Shown in pieces: positions 1-6,719 of a DNA stretch of 13,088 bases. Each line of letters opens with the position of its first letter. The first letter of the stretch is position 1. The position numbers were made by a program, and so were the translations under genes. The notes beneath the pieces were generated by a model. The model was not told where the DNA came from. It searched no databases and saw only the letters and a list, made by a program, of their open reading frames with translations. This DNA comes from Azospirillum brasilense (GTDB lineage: Bacteria; Pseudomonadota; Alphaproteobacteria; Rickettsiales; UBA3002), in NCBI GenBank assembly GCA_003241645.1, contig QFOX01000051.1, positions 1 to 13,088 on the forward strand. The letters run 5' to 3'.

Positions 1-642
1 CTCGCGCTTGGCCGCGCGTCCGCCGGCCGTGGGCACCGGGAACCGCTCGATGATGGCGAGGAAATCACGGATCACCGGGTCTTCAATGCGGAACTCGATC
101 TCGCGGCCTTTCAGGTCCTGGATCACACTCGTCAGCGCGTCCAGCAAATAGGCGCTGGGGATCACGTCCTTCAGGAATTTCCCGGCAAGGTTCTGCCCGA
201 AGATGGCGCGCGCCGCACGGTTGGTGCGCACCACTTTCTTCTCGTCGTTCACCATGATGAGGATGTCCGGCAGCGTATCCACCAGAATTTCCCGCTCGGT
301 GATGATGGTTTCCATCTGCTTCTTTTTCACGTCCCAGCTGGCCTGCAGCTTCTTCAGCGACTCCGACAGCTCCACCGCCGAACCGATGAAGGAAAGCTCC
401 GGCGCGGTCACGCGTTTGTCCTGCGCCAGCTCGTTCACGTAATGCGTCAGCGCCGATACGTTGCTGAGGAACGGGTACGAAAGCAGGCCCGAAGCCACGA
501 AAATGACCACGTACGCGTAGATCATCTCCGGCACGGTCAGCGTACCCAGCCCCACATAGAGCCCTAAAATGAGCAACGCAGGCGAGGTGATGACCAGCAC
601 GGTCTTCACCAACATATTGAACGGTACCATGGTTTTCTGCAT
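1..642 (-). CDS. PhoR-like PAS sensor histidine kinase, N-terminal part (runs off left edge)
   Basis: The frame reads from an ATG at 642 down to base 1 without a stop, giving 214 residues, so the gene is cut by the window edge. Two hydrophobic helices (about residues 14-36 and 40-58) are separated by only a few residues, followed by a charged helical linker (about 64-115). A PAS domain then starts near residue 116 (LVDTLPDILIMVNDEKKVVR) and reaches about residue 205. This matches the N-terminus of alphaproteobacterial PhoR-type kinases, which sense phosphate status and phosphorylate PhoB. The HisKA and ATPase domains would lie beyond the edge, so kinase function is inferred; another PAS output protein is possible. 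The start is uncertain. No Shine-Dalgarno precedes the ATG at 642. An in-frame ATG at 693 would add 17 mostly hydrophobic residues, and ATGs at 630 and 615 are also possible. The gene is divergent from rplU. Confidence 0.7.
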   Translation of the reverse strand, partial: MQKTMVPFNMLVKTVLVITSPALLILGLYVGLGTLTVPEMIYAYVVIFVASGLLSYPFLSNVSALTHYVNELAQDKRVTAPELSFIGSAVELSESLKKLQASWDVKKKQMETIITEREILVDTLPDILIMVNDEKKVVRTNRAARAIFGQNLAGKFLKDVIPSAYLLDALTSVIQDLKGREIEFRIEDPVIRDFLAIIERFPVPTAGGRAAKRE

Positions 643-883
643 AGGAAGAGTTAACTGGAGCAAGCGCCACAAGATTGCAAGCTGTAGCAGCATGGCAGGG
701 CCGCATGCGGCGTTTTTTCTGGTCGCTGCCGCCGGAAGCAAGTGGGTGCACCGCCCTCGCCATGAGAGAATATCAATGAGAAACAAACGCTTAATGTTGG
801 CGGCGCCAAGGCAAATTCCTTTATTGACAGGGCAGCGCGCGGCTGTATATTCCCGCCTCCCTGCAAAAGTAAGGAACAAGAAC
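643..883. other. Divergent intergenic region between the sensor kinase gene and rplU
   Basis: These 241 bases separate the - strand sensor gene from rplU. The right half holds the rplU promoter (824-851) and ribosome binding site. In the left half I see a perfect 10-base palindrome, CCGCATGCGG, at 701-710, followed by six T on the + strand, but the stem is too short for a convincing terminator or a named operator. No good -35/-10 pair is visible for the - strand gene. Its frame stays open upstream of 642 through this region, but no RBS or further protein similarity supports extending it. Confidence 0.6.
824..851 (+). promoter_or_regulatory. sigma70-type promoter of rplU-rpmA
   Basis: A perfect -35 hexamer TTGACA lies at 824-829 and a -10 hexamer TATATT at 846-851, with a 16-base spacer and a TG just before the -10. 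Transcription would begin near 857-860, leaving a leader of about 25 bases before the rplU ATG. The leader is too short for a riboswitch. A strong constitutive promoter is what ribosomal protein genes usually carry. Confidence 0.75.
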
Positions 884-1378
884 ATGTATGCAGTAATCAT
901 CAGTGGCGGCAAGCAATACCGCGTCACCGCCGGCGACACCATCACCGTCAACAAGCTTGAAGGTGCCGAGGGTGACACCGTGAAAATCGAACAGGTCATG
1001 GCGCTTTCCGGCGACAAGACTGTGATCGGCAGCCCCAGCGTTGCGGGCGCCCTGGTTGAAGCGCAGATCGTTGCCCAAGGCAAAAACGATACGGTGATCA
1101 TCTTCAAGAAGAAGCGTCGCCAGCACTACAAGCGCAAGAACGGCCATCGCCAGCCGATGACCAAACTCTTCATCACCAGCGTTGGCCTGAATGGCGAGTC
1201 GCTGGCGAAAGCCGAGCCGAAGAAGCTGGCCGCGAAGAAAGCACCGGCTGCTGCGGCACCGGCTGCAAAGAAAGCCCCCGCTGCTAAAAAGGCTACCGCG
1301 CCGAAAGTCGCTGCTGCCAAGCCGGCTGCGAAGAAAGCCCCCGCTGCGAAGAAGCCCGCAGCGAAAAAAGAAGCGTAA
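884..1378 (+). CDS. rplU: 50S ribosomal protein L21 with Lys/Ala-rich C-terminal tail
   Basis: L21 binds 23S rRNA in the large ribosomal subunit. The 164-residue product begins MYAVIISGGKQYRV, and the family core fills residues 1-102, including the basic signature IIFKKKRRQHYKRKNGHRQP (72-91) and the LFITSV strand. E. coli L21 stops near residue 103. Here about 60 residues of Ala, Lys and Pro follow, in AAKKAPAAK-type units, resembling the extended L21 tails of some alphaproteobacteria and histone H1-like tails. The ATG at 884 is preceded by AAGGAA at 871-876. The frame is open further upstream, but the promoter at 824-851 and the conserved N-terminus fix this start. The stop codon overlaps the rpmA Shine-Dalgarno, so L21 and L27 are probably translationally coupled. 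Confidence 0.96.
   Translation: MYAVIISGGKQYRVTAGDTITVNKLEGAEGDTVKIEQVMALSGDKTVIGSPSVAGALVEAQIVAQGKNDTVIIFKKKRRQHYKRKNGHRQPMTKLFITSVGLNGESLAKAEPKKLAAKKAPAAAAPAAKKAPAAKKATAPKVAAAKPAAKKAPAAKKPAAKKEA
1259..1347 (+). repeat. Imperfect direct repeat inside the rplU tail
   Basis: A 26-base unit at 1259-1284 recurs at 1322-1347 with one mismatch, a period of 63 bases. Both copies encode PAAKKAPAAKK (L21 residues 126-136 and 147-157). The period is a multiple of three, so gain or loss of a unit would keep the frame. It is a low-complexity coding repeat, not a mobile element. Confidence 0.8.
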
Positions 1379-1388
1379 GGAGTAAGTC

Positions 1389-1640
1389 ATGGCACATAAG
1401 AAAGCTGGTGGTTCATCCCGCAACGGTCGTGATTCCGAATCGAAGCGCCTCGGCGTGAAGAAATTCGGTGGTGAAGCCGTGATCGCAGGCAACATCATCA
1501 TCCGCCAACGTGGCACCCAATACCACCCCGGCAAAGGCGTAGGCCTCGGTCGCGACTACACCATCTTCGCCGTGATCGACGGCAAGGTGGAATTCAGCAA
1601 GAAAGCTGGCAACAAGAACGTGGTTTCGGTGGTTGCGTAA
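1389..1640 (+). CDS. rpmA: 50S ribosomal protein L27
   Basis: L27 is a large-subunit protein whose N-terminal arm reaches toward the peptidyl transferase centre. The 83-residue product has the family length and the pattern MAHKKAGGSSRNGRDSESKR at the start, then GVKKFGGEAVIAGNIIIRQR and GTQYHPGKGVGLGRDYTIFA. There is no N-terminal extension of the kind cleaved in Firmicutes L27. The Shine-Dalgarno AAGGAG (1377-1382) overlaps the rplU TAA stop and sits six bases from the ATG. The gene ends just before the terminator at 1662-1692 and is co-transcribed with rplU. Confidence 0.98.
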   Translation: MAHKKAGGSSRNGRDSESKRLGVKKFGGEAVIAGNIIIRQRGTQYHPGKGVGLGRDYTIFAVIDGKVEFSKKAGNKNVVSVVA

Positions 1641-1661
1641 GCGCTGAAGGATATAGGACGG

Positions 1662-1692
1662 AAAAGGGCCGCGAACATGCGGCCCTTTTTTT
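1662..1692 (+). terminator. Rho-independent terminator after rpmA
   Basis: An 11-base arm AAAAGGGCCGC (1662-1672) pairs perfectly with GCGGCCCTTTT (1679-1689) around a six-base loop GAACAT. A run of seven T (1686-1692) closes it. It lies 21 bases past the rpmA stop and separates the ribosomal pair from obgE, which starts 28 bases further on. No clear promoter fits between terminator and obgE, so obgE may depend on read-through or on a promoter overlapping the terminator. Confidence 0.92.
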
Positions 1693-1720
1693 ATCCAAAA
1701 AAATACGGTAGAGCAGGCAT

Positions 1721-2788
1721 ATGAAATTCATCGACGAAGCAAAGATCTATGTGAAATCCGGCAACGGTGGCTCCGGCTGCGTGTCGTTCCGGCGCGAGAA
1801 ATTCATTCCCGAAGGCGGGCCGGATGGCGGCGATGGCGGGCGCGGCGGCAGTATCATCATGCGCGCGGTCGGTGGGCTGAACACGCTGGTGGATTACCGC
1901 TTCCAGCAGCATTTCAAGGCCAAGAATGGCGGCCACGGCATGGGTAGCCAGCGCTACGGCAAAGCCGCGCCCAACATGATCCTTGATGTACCGCTCGGCA
2001 CCCAGATCTATGACGAGGACCGCGAGACCCTGCTCGCCGATTTCACCGAAGTGGGCCAAGAGATCGTACTGGCCAAAGGCGGCCGCGGAGGGCTTGGCAA
2101 CATCCACTTCAAATCCAGCACCAACCAGGCACCGCGCCAGTCCGTGCCCGCCGAGCCGGGCGAGGAACGCACGCTCTGGCTGAAGCTGAAACTGCTGTCC
2201 GACGCCGGGTTGCTCGGGCTGCCCAACGCGGGCAAATCCACCTTCCTGGCCGCGGTCACCCGCGCCACCCCGAAGATCGCGGATTACCCCTTCACCACCC
2301 TTAGCCCACAGCTGGGTGTGGTGCGCCATGGCGACCATGAATTCGTGCTGGCCGATATTCCGGGCCTGATCGAAGGCGCCGCCGAAGGCCGCGGCCTTGG
2401 CCTGCGTTTCCTCGGCCATGTGGAACGCTGCGGCGTGCTGTTGCATCTGGTGGATGCGATGAGCGACGACGTGGTCGCCGACTATCGCACCGTGCGCACC
2501 GAGCTGGAAGAGTATGACGACGAGCTGGCAGGCAAACCCACGCTGGTCGCGCTCAACAAGTGCGACACGCTGGATGAAGCCGAGATCGCCGCAAAGAAAA
2601 AAGCGCTGAAGAAAGCCAGCGGCAGCGAGGTGTTCACCATTTCCGCCGCCGCCCGTCAGGGGCTCGACGACGTGCTCGTGACCATGGCCCGCACGATCGA
2701 TGAATACCGCAAGCTGCAGGCCGAAGAAAAAGCCCGCAACCAGCCGGCCCTCACCCCCTTGCCGGAGCACCGCGACCCCGATGCCTAA
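1721..2788 (+). CDS. obgE: GTPase ObgE/CgtA, ribosome assembly factor
   Basis: Obg is an essential GTPase that binds the 50S subunit during late assembly and links growth to guanine nucleotide levels. The 355-residue product opens with the glycine-rich Obg fold (residues 1-158; MKFIDEAKIYVKSGNGGSGC, then GGPDGGDGGRGG). The G domain follows with G1 GLPNAGKST (166-174), switch I YPFTT (189-193), G3 DIPG (212-215), G4 NKCD (279-282) and G5 SAA (308-310). The C-terminal tail after about residue 330 is short and charged, with no OCT domain, as is usual in Proteobacteria. The ATG at 1721 has only a weak upstream GAGCAGG, but the family N-terminus fixes it. Its last eight bases overlap proB. Confidence 0.97.
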   Translation: MKFIDEAKIYVKSGNGGSGCVSFRREKFIPEGGPDGGDGGRGGSIIMRAVGGLNTLVDYRFQQHFKAKNGGHGMGSQRYGKAAPNMILDVPLGTQIYDEDRETLLADFTEVGQEIVLAKGGRGGLGNIHFKSSTNQAPRQSVPAEPGEERTLWLKLKLLSDAGLLGLPNAGKSTFLAAVTRATPKIADYPFTTLSPQLGVVRHGDHEFVLADIPGLIEGAAEGRGLGLRFLGHVERCGVLLHLVDAMSDDVVADYRTVRTELEEYDDELAGKPTLVALNKCDTLDEAEIAAKKKALKKASGSEVFTISAAARQGLDDVLVTMARTIDEYRKLQAEEKARNQPALTPLPEHRDPDA

Positions 2789-3911
2789 GGTAGTTGCCCT
2801 TCCGTCGCTGGCGCTGGCCAAGCGCGTGGTCATCAAGATCGGCTCCAGCCTGGTTGCCGACCTTGCCAACGCGCAGGTGCGCCGCGCATGGATGCAAAGC
2901 ATCGCCACCGACATTGCGCAACTGCATGCGCGGGGCAACGACGTGATCCTTGTGTCCTCCGGCGCGGTGGCGCTGGGTCGCCCGTGCATCGGGCTGGGGG
3001 TGGAAGCGCTGGATTTGAGCGAGAAACAGGCCGCCGCCGCCGCGGGCCAGCCGCTGCTGATGCAGGCATGGGCCGAAGCGTTCGCCCCGCATGCCATCGG
3101 CGTGGCGCAAGTGCTGCTGACGCTGGAAGATTCCGAAGACCGCCGGCGTTACCTGAACGCCCGCACCACCTTCACCACGCTGCTATCGCACCGGCTCATT
3201 CCCATCGTGAACGAGAACGATACGGTGGCCACCGCCGAGCTGAAATTCGGTGACAACGACCGACTGGCCGCGCGCGTGGCGGTCATGACCTCGGCGGATA
3301 CGCTGGTGCTGTTCTCGGACATTGACGGGCTCTACACCGCCGACCCGCGCAAGGACAAAGGCGCGCAGCATATCGCGCGGGTGGACGCGCTCGATGCGAG
3401 CATTCTTTCCATGGGCGGTGGCGCCGCCAGCGCCACCAGCAATGGCGGCATGAAAACCAAGCTGGATGCGGCGCAAATGGCGCTCTCCGCCGGGTGCCAC
3501 ATGGTCATTGCCAAAGGCGAAGTCATGCACCCCATTCAGGCCATGCTGGATGGCGCGCGCTGCACCTGGTTCGTCGCCAGCACACGCCCACAACTGGCGC
3601 GCAAACACTGGATCGCCACCTCCGTGCATGCGCGCGGCGGCGTGGTGATCGACGAAGGGGCCGAGCGCGCCCTCACCCAGGGCAAAAGCCTGCTACCGGC
3701 GGGCGTGGTTAAGGTGCAGGGAACCTTCGAGCGGGGCGACACCATCGCCGTGACCAACCTGACCGGCACGTTGCTGGCGCGCGGCATCAGCGCCTATGCG
3801 GCCGACGAGGCGCAGAAGATCATGGGCAAAAAGACCAGTGCGATTGCCGGGATTTTAGGCTATGCAGGGCGTGACACCCTGATCCACCGCGATGATCTTG
3901 CCCTGATATGA
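2781..3911 (+). CDS. proB: Glutamate 5-kinase
   Basis: ProB phosphorylates glutamate to gamma-glutamyl phosphate, the first and feedback-controlled step of proline synthesis. The 376-residue product has the amino-acid kinase fold (about 1-265) with VIKIGSS (17-23), SSGA (59-62), VNENDTVA (143-150), GDND (157-160), SDIDGLYTADPR (179-190) and MKTK (224-227). A PUA domain occupies about 285-376. The length fits the PUA-containing form (E. coli, 367 residues). The frame is open upstream, but the ATG at 2781 gives the family N-terminus, while earlier starts would lie inside obgE. It overlaps the end of obgE by eight bases and shares an ATGA with the next gene, so translation is probably coupled at both ends. 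Confidence 0.97.
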   Translation: MPKVVALPSLALAKRVVIKIGSSLVADLANAQVRRAWMQSIATDIAQLHARGNDVILVSSGAVALGRPCIGLGVEALDLSEKQAAAAAGQPLLMQAWAEAFAPHAIGVAQVLLTLEDSEDRRRYLNARTTFTTLLSHRLIPIVNENDTVATAELKFGDNDRLAARVAVMTSADTLVLFSDIDGLYTADPRKDKGAQHIARVDALDASILSMGGGAASATSNGGMKTKLDAAQMALSAGCHMVIAKGEVMHPIQAMLDGARCTWFVASTRPQLARKHWIATSVHARGGVVIDEGAERALTQGKSLLPAGVVKVQGTFERGDTIAVTNLTGTLLARGISAYAADEAQKIMGKKTSAIAGILGYAGRDTLIHRDDLALI

Positions 3912-4363
3912 CGCAGCACCAGCCTGATCCTGCCAGCCGCCTTGAACGGCTCTTCGCCAACTTCATCGACACGTTCCTGTTGATGATCCCGGCGGGCATC
4001 CTGCTGCAGGCGGGCGGCCCGGAATCGGCGCTTGCGCTGGTCGGCACCTTCGCCTGCAACATGGCCTATTTCGTGGCCTTCACCGCTTCGAACTGGCAGG
4101 CCACGCCGGGCAAGCGTCTGTTCGGCATCCATGTGCGGCGGCTGGATGGGCGCGCCATCACCCAGCGCGACGCGGTGGAGCGTTTCCTTGCCTACATCAT
4201 GCCGTCGCTGCCCATGTACCTCACCGTCATTCCGCAGAACACGGTGGGCATCCTCACCGTGTGGCTGACGCTCGCATGGTACATGCCCATTCTGGTGCGC
4301 CCGGATCGCCGGGGCCTGCATGACCTGCTTTGCGCCACGCACGTGGTGAACGGGCGGCTATGA
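3908..4363 (+). CDS. RDD-family integral membrane protein
   Basis: This 151-residue protein belongs to the RDD family of small membrane proteins, most of unknown function; some are proposed to take part in ion transport. Visible features are the opening Arg/Asp segment RLERLFANFIDTFLLMIP (11-28), hydrophobic helices at about 17-35, 41-60, 93-110 and 113-130, the loop TPGKRLFGIHVRRLDG (66-81), and the closing RRGLHDLLCATHVV (134-147). It starts in an ATGA overlap with proB and ends in an ATGA overlap with proA, so it is inserted inside the proline gene pair and is probably translated with both. The window gives no direct hint of a substrate; a link to proline or osmotic stress is only suggested by position. 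Confidence 0.85.
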   Translation: MTQHQPDPASRLERLFANFIDTFLLMIPAGILLQAGGPESALALVGTFACNMAYFVAFTASNWQATPGKRLFGIHVRRLDGRAITQRDAVERFLAYIMPSLPMYLTVIPQNTVGILTVWLTLAWYMPILVRPDRRGLHDLLCATHVVNGRL

Positions 4364-5631
4364 GCGACGTACTGACCCCCATGCTGGAAGCCCTTGCCCA
4401 GCGCGCCCGCGAAGCCACGCGCGTGCTTGCGAACGTGGATGCTGCCAGCAAAGCCGCGGGGTTGCGCGCCGCCGCCGCCAGCTTACGCAGCGCCACCGCC
4501 GAAATTCTGCGCGCCAACCAGCAGGACCTTGCCCATGCGAGCGGCCTCACCGATGCGCTGAAAGACCGGCTGACCCTCACCGACGCGCGCATCGAGGCGA
4601 TGGCCACGGGCGTGGAAACCGTCGCGGGCTTATGCGACCCCGTTGGCCGCGTGCTGGACGCATGGACGGTGCCGCATAACGGCATTCGTATCGAGAAAAT
4701 CGCCGTGCCCATCGGCGTGGTCGGCATGATCTATGAATCACGCCCGAACGTCACGGCGGATGCGGCTGCCATTGCGATTTATGCGGGCAACGCCGTGCTG
4801 CTGCGCGGCGGCAGCGAAAGCGTGCGCAGCAACACCGCCATTGCGGATGCGATGCGCAGCGGCCTCCAGCAGGCAGGCCTGCCGGTGGATAGCATGCAGC
4901 TGATCCCCACGCAGGACCGCGCCGCCGTGGGCTGGATGCTGCAATCGCCCCACGCGCTGGATGTGATCATTCCGCGCGGCGGCAAAACGCTGACCGAACG
5001 CGTGGCGCGCGAAGCCCGCGTGGCCACCCTGCTGCACCTCGAGGGCAACTGCCATCTCTACGTGCATGCAGCGGCGGATGTGGCGACCGCACAGCGCGTG
5101 GTCATGAACGCCAAGCTGCGCCGCACCGGCATTTGCGGTGCCATGGAATCGCTGCTGCTGGACGCGGCCATTGCCCCCACACTCGGCCGCACCCTCGTGC
5201 AGCAACTGCTGGATGCCGGCTGCGAACTGCGCGGCGACGCCACCGTGCAGGGCTTTGATGCGCGCGTGAAACCCGCGACCGACGAGGATTGGGCCACCGA
5301 ATACCTCGCGCCCATTTGCTCAGTGAAAATCGTGCCGGGGGTGGAGGCGGCGATCGCCCACATCAACCAGCATGGCTCGCACCATACCGATGGCATCATC
5401 ACCACCGACCAACAGGCCGCCGCACAATTCACGCAGGCCGTGGATTCGGCCATTGTCACCGTGAATGCCTCGACACAATTCGCCGATGGCGGCGAATTCG
5501 GCTTCGGCGCCGAGATCGGCATTGCCACCGGTCGCCTGCACGCGCGTGGCCCGGTGGGTGCGGCCCAGCTGGTCACCTACAAATACATCGTGCGAACCGA
5601 CGCGGCCGACGGGGCCATTCGTGCGGGCTAA
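4360..5631 (+). CDS. proA: Gamma-glutamyl phosphate reductase (glutamate-5-semialdehyde dehydrogenase)
   Basis: ProA reduces the unstable ProB product to glutamate-5-semialdehyde with NADPH, the second step of proline synthesis. The 423-residue product shows the family motifs VPIGVVGMIYESRPNVTAD (116-134), LLRGGSES (147-154), IIPRGGK (203-209) and the active-site segment RRTGICGAMESLLLD (254-268), with Cys259 the expected nucleophile. The C-terminal segment FADGGEFGFGAEIGIATGRL (374-393) is also typical. The ATG at 4360 overlaps the TGA of the RDD gene; earlier in-frame starts would lie inside that gene. A downstream ATG at 4381 is possible but would shorten the first helix. proC is not in this window. 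Confidence 0.97.
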   Translation: MSDVLTPMLEALAQRAREATRVLANVDAASKAAGLRAAAASLRSATAEILRANQQDLAHASGLTDALKDRLTLTDARIEAMATGVETVAGLCDPVGRVLDAWTVPHNGIRIEKIAVPIGVVGMIYESRPNVTADAAAIAIYAGNAVLLRGGSESVRSNTAIADAMRSGLQQAGLPVDSMQLIPTQDRAAVGWMLQSPHALDVIIPRGGKTLTERVAREARVATLLHLEGNCHLYVHAAADVATAQRVVMNAKLRRTGICGAMESLLLDAAIAPTLGRTLVQQLLDAGCELRGDATVQGFDARVKPATDEDWATEYLAPICSVKIVPGVEAAIAHINQHGSHHTDGIITTDQQAAAQFTQAVDSAIVTVNASTQFADGGEFGFGAEIGIATGRLHARGPVGAAQLVTYKYIVRTDAADGAIRAG

Positions 5632-6220
5632 ACCGCGCATCGGGCTGCTCGGGGGCTCGTTCAACCCGGCGCATGCGGGCCACCTGCATATCGCGCTGGA
5701 AGCGCTCAAGCGCCTGAAGCTGGACGAGGTTTGGCTGCTGGTATCGCCGCAGAACCCGCTGAAAAGCACGCAGGACATGGCCGAATACGGCACCCGCGTG
5801 CAAAGCGCGAAGCAACTGGCGCGCCACCCCCGCCTGCGCGTGGTCGAGATCGAGAAACAACATGGGCTGCGCTACACGGTGGATACGGTGGAATGGCTGA
5901 AACACCATTACCCCCAAACCCGGTTCGTGTGGCTGATGGGGGCCGATAACCTTGCCGGGTTCCACCGCTGGCGGGCGTGGCAACGCATTGCTGCGTGCGT
6001 GCCCATCGCGGTGATGGACCGCGCGCCCTACACGCTGCGCGCCCTGCGCAAACCCTTCGCGCGGCGCTATGCGTATGCCCGCCTGCATGCACGCGATGCG
6101 GCCCTGCTGGCGCAGGCGGAAAGCCCCGCATGGGCATACCTGACCATTCCGCGGCACCCGCTTTCCTCCACATGGCTACGGAAAACGCTTGGAAGCCGGG
6201 CCTTCCTGGTGCATACTTAG
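5621..6220 (+). CDS. nadD: Nicotinate-nucleotide adenylyltransferase
   Basis: NadD adenylates nicotinic acid mononucleotide to deamido-NAD in NAD synthesis. The 199-residue product has the nucleotidyltransferase motif GGSFNPAHAGH (11-21) with the HxGH-type His pair, SPQNPLK (42-48), WLMGADNL (104-111) and the closing PLSSTWLR (180-187) that binds ATP phosphates. The only usable start before the first motif is GTG at 5621; no ATG or TTG lies between it and the conserved GLLGG strand. This start overlaps the end of proA by 11 bases, with only a weak GGGG upstream, so translational coupling to proA is likely. The length matches the family. Confidence 0.95.
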   Translation: MRAKPRIGLLGGSFNPAHAGHLHIALEALKRLKLDEVWLLVSPQNPLKSTQDMAEYGTRVQSAKQLARHPRLRVVEIEKQHGLRYTVDTVEWLKHHYPQTRFVWLMGADNLAGFHRWRAWQRIAACVPIAVMDRAPYTLRALRKPFARRYAYARLHARDAALLAQAESPAWAYLTIPRHPLSSTWLRKTLGSRAFLVHT

Positions 6221-6237
6221 GGCATTCCAACGCCCAT

Positions 6238-6245
6238 AGGAGGGG
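6238..6245 (+). promoter_or_regulatory. Strong Shine-Dalgarno that fixes the unusual rsfS start
   Basis: AGGAGGGG lies 28 bases before the first intact rsfS domain codons and contains a full AGGAGG (6238-6243). Five bases later comes ACG (6249-6251), in frame with RsfS. An in-frame TAG (6237-6239) overlaps the element, so translation of this frame cannot begin further upstream. Confidence 0.8.
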
Positions 6246-6248
6246 CTT

Positions 6249-6713
6249 ACGTCTACCACCGCCAAACGCGCCCCGCGCCGTAGCACTGCCAGCAAAACCA
6301 GCGGCACTGCCACTCCCAAAAAAGCCACGGCAAAGCCGGCGGCCAAAGCGGCGAAGAAAACTCCTGCCGCTGCCCTGCCGATCGCCGAGCAATGGCGCAA
6401 TGTCATCACCCACTCGCTGGATGAGAACAAGGCCGAGGAGATCACCGCACTGGACCTGAAAGAGAAATGCAGCTTCACCGATTTCATGGTGGTCGCCAGC
6501 GGCCGTTCGGCGCGCCATGTGTCGTCGCTCGCCGACCATGTGGTGGATGACCTGCGCAAGGCCGGCGGCACCATCATGTCGGTGGAAGGCAAGGATTCCG
6601 GCGACTGGGTGCTGATCGACGCAGGCGACGTGGTGGTGCACATCTTCCGCCCAGAGATCCGCCAGTTCTACAACATCGAAAAAATGTGGGCCATCCCGCT
6701 TCCGCCCGCTTAA
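6249..6713 (+). CDS. rsfS: Ribosome silencing factor RsfS, apparent ACG start
   Basis: RsfS binds L14 on the 50S subunit and blocks subunit joining when nutrients are scarce. The domain is complete: WRNVITHSLDENKAEEITAL (49-68), CSFTDFMVVASGRSARHV (74-91), DSGDWVLIDAGDVVVHIF, then FYNIEKMW. The frame has no ATG, GTG or TTG between the in-frame TAG at 6237 and Met80 (6486), which lies inside the domain. An ACG at 6249 sits five bases after AGGAGG and gives a 154-residue protein beginning (M)STTAKRAPRRS. In-frame CTG codons at 6375 and 6417 lack a Shine-Dalgarno. Residues 2-42 form a basic Ala/Lys/Thr-rich tail absent from E. coli RsfS. The ACG may be real or a T-to-C error or mutation of ATG. 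Confidence 0.9.
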   Translation, partial: TSTTAKRAPRRSTASKTSGTATPKKATAKPAAKAAKKTPAAALPIAEQWRNVITHSLDENKAEEITALDLKEKCSFTDFMVVASGRSARHVSSLADHVVDDLRKAGGTIMSVEGKDSGDWVLIDAGDVVVHIFRPEIRQFYNIEKMWAIPLPPA

Positions 6714-6719
6714 AAACGC

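Noticed and set aside
690..716. Palindrome CCGCATGCGG followed by six T as a terminator or operator
   Set aside because: The central AT leaves no loop for a stable hairpin, no + strand gene lies upstream to terminate, and a single short palindrome does not identify an operator.
83..763. Open frame on the - strand overlapping the sensor kinase gene
   Set aside because: It is out of frame with the membrane and PAS segments of the true gene and its translation is His/Gly/Arg-rich with no motif.
569..883. Possible N-terminal extension of L21 upstream of the ATG at 884
   Set aside because: The upstream part contains the promoter and has no similarity to L21; MYAVI is the conserved family start and has a Shine-Dalgarno.
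1691..3097. Long open frame on the - strand opposite obgE and proB
   Set aside because: It lies wholly antisense to two well-conserved genes, its translation is compositionally odd and matches no family I know, and GC-rich codon usage produces such frames routinely.
5977..6486. A frameshift joining another frame to rsfS to supply a start
   Set aside because: The rsfS frame encodes the whole domain without interruption from 6249, and the strong Shine-Dalgarno at 6238 makes a frameshift unnecessary.
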